A DNA stretch of 64,000 nt from Gammaproteobacteria bacterium (GTDB lineage: Bacteria > Pseudomonadota > Gammaproteobacteria > Pseudomonadales > Azotimanducaceae), in assembly GCA_026706935.1 (NCBI GenBank), contig JAPOXV010000026.1, forward strand, positions 463,721-527,720, read 5' to 3'. Under the pieces are notes generated by a model. The model was not told the DNA's origin. It worked only from the letters and a program-made list of their open reading frames with translations, and did not search any database. Position 1 is the stretch's first letter, and each line of letters begins with the position of its first letter. Below, one piece after another: positions 63,760 to 64,000 of the stretch. The translations under genes were made by a program, and so were the position numbers.

Positions 63760-64000
63760 TCAATCTGGTGCGAGGGGTGCTCGACGACCACGTCGTTGAA
63801 CCGAGTCAGTGCGCGGTCCAAAGTTAGTCGCTAAATACTCAAGTATCCTCGATTCGTCATCACCGAGGTCCCATAGCCCTTCCTCAGCCTGCATTCGCTT
63901 AATAACGTCTTGCCATGCATCACGTGATAGTCGAAGGTTCTTGAGTATTTGACTCGAGTGACAGGATGTGCAATGTGCTCGAACCAACAACCAAGTCCCT
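63760..64000 (-). CDS. c-type cytochrome (C-terminal fragment at the window edge)
   Basis: The heme motif C-T-S-C-H lies close to the edge and is followed by SSQILKNLRLSRDAWQDVIKRMQ, matching small monoheme cytochrome c subunits or c-type domains of dehydrogenases. The frame stays open to the window edge, so the N-terminus is missing. The C-terminal tail is basic and Pro-rich. It is convergent with the membrane protein gene and about 43 bp from it. Confidence 0.7.
   Translation of the reverse strand, partial: GTWLLVRAHCTSCHSSQILKNLRLSRDAWQDVIKRMQAEEGLWDLGDDESRILEYLATNFGPRTDSVQRRGRRAPLAPD

Noticed and set aside
1-64000. tRNA genes, CRISPR arrays, prophage or insertion sequences
   Set aside because: No cloverleaf with a T-arm pattern, no spaced direct repeats, no transposase or integrase and no flanking target duplications were seen by eye in the gaps.

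Overview
The window reads as chromosomal DNA of a Gram-negative gammaproteobacterium, probably marine and uncultured. The evidence is gene content and order: rpoZ-spoT-ridA-recG, ubiA beside a rubredoxin gene, glmU-glmS, waaA and tolC, a lipid A/Kdo pathway gene, a TonB-dependent receptor, TRAP transporter parts, and lipid and xenobiotic enzymes (acyl-CoA carboxylase, MaoC, SDR, phytanoyl-CoA dioxygenases, an F420-type LLM oxidoreductase). Genes are tightly packed; several convergent pairs are only 1 to 6 bp apart. I saw no tRNA, rRNA, CRISPR array, prophage or insertion sequence.

Layout. 0-9.3 kb is an accessory zone: methyltransferase, pyroglutamyl-peptidase-like protein, a stop-interrupted malate/lactate dehydrogenase, an NHL propeller, a frameshifted arsC relic, a PQQ dehydrogenase, a TlpA-like protein and a GST with an in-frame amber. 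9.3-14.7 kb holds glmU, glmS and uvrD. 14.8-27.4 kb is metabolism and transport: NAD-kinase-like protein, lipoprotein DctP, a fused biotin-dependent acyl-CoA carboxylase with a one-base frameshift, esterase, serine hydrolase, LLM oxidoreductase, and a ubiA-dctQ-dctM operon. 27.5-36.9 kb is housekeeping and stress: rubredoxin, recG, ridA, spoT, rpoZ, tolC, waaA, hsp20 behind a clear sigma-32 promoter, and hslO. 37-45.6 kb has a secreted unknown, a hydrolase, metY, an S9 peptidase and a TonB-dependent receptor, with two strong terminators.

45.9-53.8 kb is the most unusual part. A tightly overlapping four-gene operon encodes an ExbB/TolQ-like channel with extra membrane segments, two single-span ExbD-like partners, and a membrane-anchored tandem formylglycine-generating-enzyme-like protein that lacks the active-site cysteines at its C-terminus. 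It is flanked downstream by a TPR protein with a TonB-like C-terminus and the TonB-dependent receptor, and upstream by a divergent Ser/Thr kinase. The pairing of a proton-channel module with an FGE-like protein recalls GldK-GldL-GldM of Bacteroidota, by analogy only. I propose it as a candidate undescribed energised envelope system.

53.9-64 kb carries paired phytanoyl-CoA dioxygenases (one fused to HEAT repeats), a FitAB-type toxin-antitoxin pair with a perfect inverted repeat over its start, a beta-barrel, MaoC and bioB, a second serine hydrolase, a DUF1932 oxidoreductase, an SDR, a membrane protein and the edge of a c-type cytochrome gene. Four interrupted genes lie in the first 20 kb and none was recognised in the remaining 44 kb; one lesion lies in a T homopolymer, so sequencing error and gene decay both remain possible.
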